Shown here piece after piece: positions 62,307 through 64,000 of a DNA stretch of 64,000 nucleotides. Location: the NCBI GenBank assembly GCA_016720705.1, contig JADKKB010000007.1:868001-932000 (forward strand). The letters are read 5' to 3'. A model generated the notes under the pieces. The model worked only from the letters and a program-made list of their open reading frames with translations. It searched no databases and had not been told where the DNA came from. The DNA is from Chloracidobacterium sp. (GTDB taxonomy: Bacteria; Acidobacteriota; Blastocatellia; Pyrinomonadales; Pyrinomonadaceae). How positions within the stretch are numbered: position 1 is the first letter of the stretch; each line of letters opens with the position of its first letter. Position numbers and translations under genes: made by a program.

Positions 62307-64000
62307 TTTTGCGGCATAGGAACCGCCGTTACCGGGACTGATACTGCCTCCGCCTTGACTTCTGAATCGTCGGGCCTACGATCGTCGAGGATCGCTCGTA
62401 AGACCATCATTTTTGCCAAAACTCGGATCTCTATCCGGTCGAATCGATTGGTCAATGCCCGCGTCTTGGCAAAATCCGTTTTGACAAGCGAATTGATCGT
62501 GCCGTTGGCGACACCGAGTTCCTTGGTCAAACCGGTTATCATCGATCCGCCAAATGCCCCGACCTGAACCTCGCCATTGTCGACCAGTTCGTCCGCAGTG
62601 TCGATAAACTCAGCAACTTTGACGAAGGCCGCCAGTGTGTCATTAGTTCGCGATATAACGTCGTCAAGCAACGTAAACGCCTTGTCCGGATCAGCCTCGG
62701 CGAATCCGCTGACGAGCATCAAACTGAACATAAAATCACGATAATTCTTTGGCTGAGGATTTACCAACCGTTCCGCATCGCGCATTATCTCCGCGGCCAG
62801 TTCTTTGTCGCCAAGTCGGGCGACCTGGGCCGCGAGCAGGCTGAGGCCCAACAATTTGCGCTCCTTGCCGGGAGTTTGAGATATGATCTTGCGGGCCTCG
62901 GCGACGATCTTGGCCCGTTCCTCATCCGGCAATGGCTTCGTCAAAAGGCCATTGACCTTGTCCATCGCCTCTTTCTCAGCCTTTGCGCGCAGATCACGAG
63001 CCTCGCGATCCGGATCGGCGGTGTTCGAATTTACATCCGAATCGATCGCTCCCGCGGAGCCAAGACCTGCAGCATTTACGGCCGTGTTGGCTCCCATTTT
63101 CAAAACCGCTTTAGTCCCGGGAAATTTTGAGCGTATCTGTGCAGCCCGCGACGGCGAAAATTTACCGATCTGATCCGCCCAAGATGTCGGTAGAGCATCT
63201 TCGTTATTACCGTCGAGCACCATTTGTCCGAACTGGTCAGCAATATCACGGAGGTCGTTTTGAGAATAGACGGCCTTTTTCCCGCCGGTCTTTTTTGACG
63301 CCTCGAGATTCTCAGCACCGAAGGTAAGCAAACTCGAATATAGGTAACCACTCTTGATTTTTGATCGGTCCGTTTTGATTTTACTTAATATCGCCGCCCC
63401 AAATTCGATTCCGTTATCCGCGTCTTTAGCGTAGATCTTTCGGAGCAGGTCGATGTGTTGGTACTCGAAACCTTCTTTAAGCGAGGCGGTCGCGAATTTC
63501 AACGCCTTGGTAGCGTTGGACGCGGCGATCTGCGTAATTAGCTGAAATTCAAAATATTTATCACTACTTTCCTGTTGTTTGCGCCGTGACGGATCGGTGA
63601 TCAGATCGAGGCTGTCGGCGTAAAAACTGTACGCAAGTTCGGGTTCGTGTTCAGCTAGGCTCATCGATATTTGCTGACGCACGGCCATCGCAACACGAAA
63701 TTTGCGTTCGACCGGGAGAAGTCCGCCTCTGCCCGTCAAAAATCCACCGGGAGCGTCCTCGTCCACCATCGACATATCCGGCGAGTTCAGCATTTGGTCG
63801 TAATCGATCAGTAGCTGACGAAAATCGCCGATCACAGCAGCGTACATCGCCTTTGCTTCCTTTTCGTCGCGAAACCACATCAGCGACGCGAGTTCGGCAT
63901 TAAAAGTGATCCGGTTTTCGACCGATCGCATATTACCAACGTCGGCGGATGTCTCACGCAAAAATTCGAGAGTTTCGGCAGCGAATTTTTCGGCCGCGTC
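62303..64000 (-). CDS. Large protein of unknown function, 5' end outside the window
   Basis: The frame is open from the window edge (reading DAAEKFAAETLEFLRETSADV...) to the stop at 62303, so at least 565 codons of the C-terminal part are visible. The sequence is helical and repetitive in style (ELASLMWFRDEKEAKAMYAAVIGDFRQLL, LSLLAAQVARLGDKELAAEIMRDAERL). No catalytic motif is recognised. It may be a helical-repeat scaffold protein, as is common in these bacteria. Confidence 0.7.
   Translation of the reverse strand, partial: DAAEKFAAETLEFLRETSADVGNMRSVENRITFNAELASLMWFRDEKEAKAMYAAVIGDFRQLLIDYDQMLNSPDMSMVDEDAPGGFLTGRGGLLPVERKFRVAMAVRQQISMSLAEHEPELAYSFYADSLDLITDPSRRKQQESSDKYFEFQLITQIAASNATKALKFATASLKEGFEYQHIDLLRKIYAKDADNGIEFGAAILSKIKTDRSKIKSGYLYSSLLTFGAENLEASKKTGGKKAVYSQNDLRDIADQFGQMVLDGNNEDALPTSWADQIGKFSPSRAAQIRSKFPGTKAVLKMGANTAVNAAGLGSAGAIDSDVNSNTADPDREARDLRAKAEKEAMDKVNGLLTKPLPDEERAKIVAEARKIISQTPGKERKLLGLSLLAAQVARLGDKELAAEIMRDAERLVNPQPKNYRDFMFSLMLVSGFAEADPDKAFTLLDDVISRTNDTLAAFVKVAEFIDTADELVDNGEVQVGAFGGSMITGLTKELGVANGTINSLVKTDFAKTRALTNRFDRIEIRVLAKMMVLRAILDDRRPDDSEVKAEAVSVPVTAVPMPQN

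Noticed and set aside
1..64000. tRNA or complete rRNA genes.
   Set aside because: No cloverleaf with a TTC-type T-loop or long rRNA-like stretch was found by reading; only a short 5S-like motif near 52,200.

Overview
The window looks like a chromosomal segment, probably from a metagenome-assembled genome, of an Acidobacteriota bacterium close to Blastocatellia/Pyrinomonadaceae. This placement is inferred from an Oar-type TonB receptor of over 1,200 residues with an N-terminal carboxypeptidase-regulatory-like domain, DUF4388 and TPR fusion proteins, a diderm protein set and moderate-to-high GC coding sequence. No rRNA or tRNA gene was seen to confirm it. Genes lie on both strands in short operons, often with 4-base ATGA overlaps.

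Layout. 1-12.5 kb holds core and metabolic genes, mostly on the minus strand: a cut-off SLC13 permease, an aldehyde dehydrogenase, an HtrA-type protease, a zinc alcohol dehydrogenase, glyA, a nucleotidyltransferase gene broken by an in-frame TAA, ligA, a Rieske oxygenase and a GNAT protein. 12.6-19.3 kb carries a DUF4388-J-domain-TPR protein, an HD-GYP-like protein, an MFS transporter, a crotonase and a histone-deacetylase-family enzyme. 19.4-25.5 kb is a complete trans-4-hydroxyproline catabolic operon: epimerase, three-part D-hydroxyproline dehydrogenase, deaminase, and 2-oxoglutarate-semialdehyde dehydrogenase. 26-36 kb holds a methyltransferase, rpmE, a DUF1385 protein, prfA, a phosphatase and the large TonB receptor. 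37-42.7 kb is a probable sigma-54-driven two-gene signalling unit (TPR/response regulator plus CheA-like kinase). The kinase gene is split by about 979 bp of almost pure G/C sequence that is probably not real. 42.7-45.3 kb has an SDR, gatB and a secreted protein. 45.4-51.1 kb is a vitamin B12 uptake locus (btuF-btuC-btuD-btuB type) with one clear cobalamin riboswitch and a second, unusual one in front of the receptor gene.

52.1-55.1 kb is a gene-poor island, described as far as I can see for the first time here. It holds an IS30 relic, two inverted hairpin repeats whose stems co-vary, and two 350-bp direct repeats flanking a lipoprotein gene. Each direct repeat carries five alternately oriented copies of a short word, and that word has been changed in concert between the two repeats. 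55.1-59 kb is hrcA-grpE-dnaK with a palindrome in the leader in place of CIRCE. 59-64 kb ends with a SprT-like metalloprotein, an enoyl/dienoyl-CoA reductase-like SDR and two proteins of unknown function, one of them cut off by the window end.

Data caution: the G/C block and two in-frame TAA codons inside otherwise family-like reading frames suggest local consensus errors, so the broken genes may be intact in the organism.
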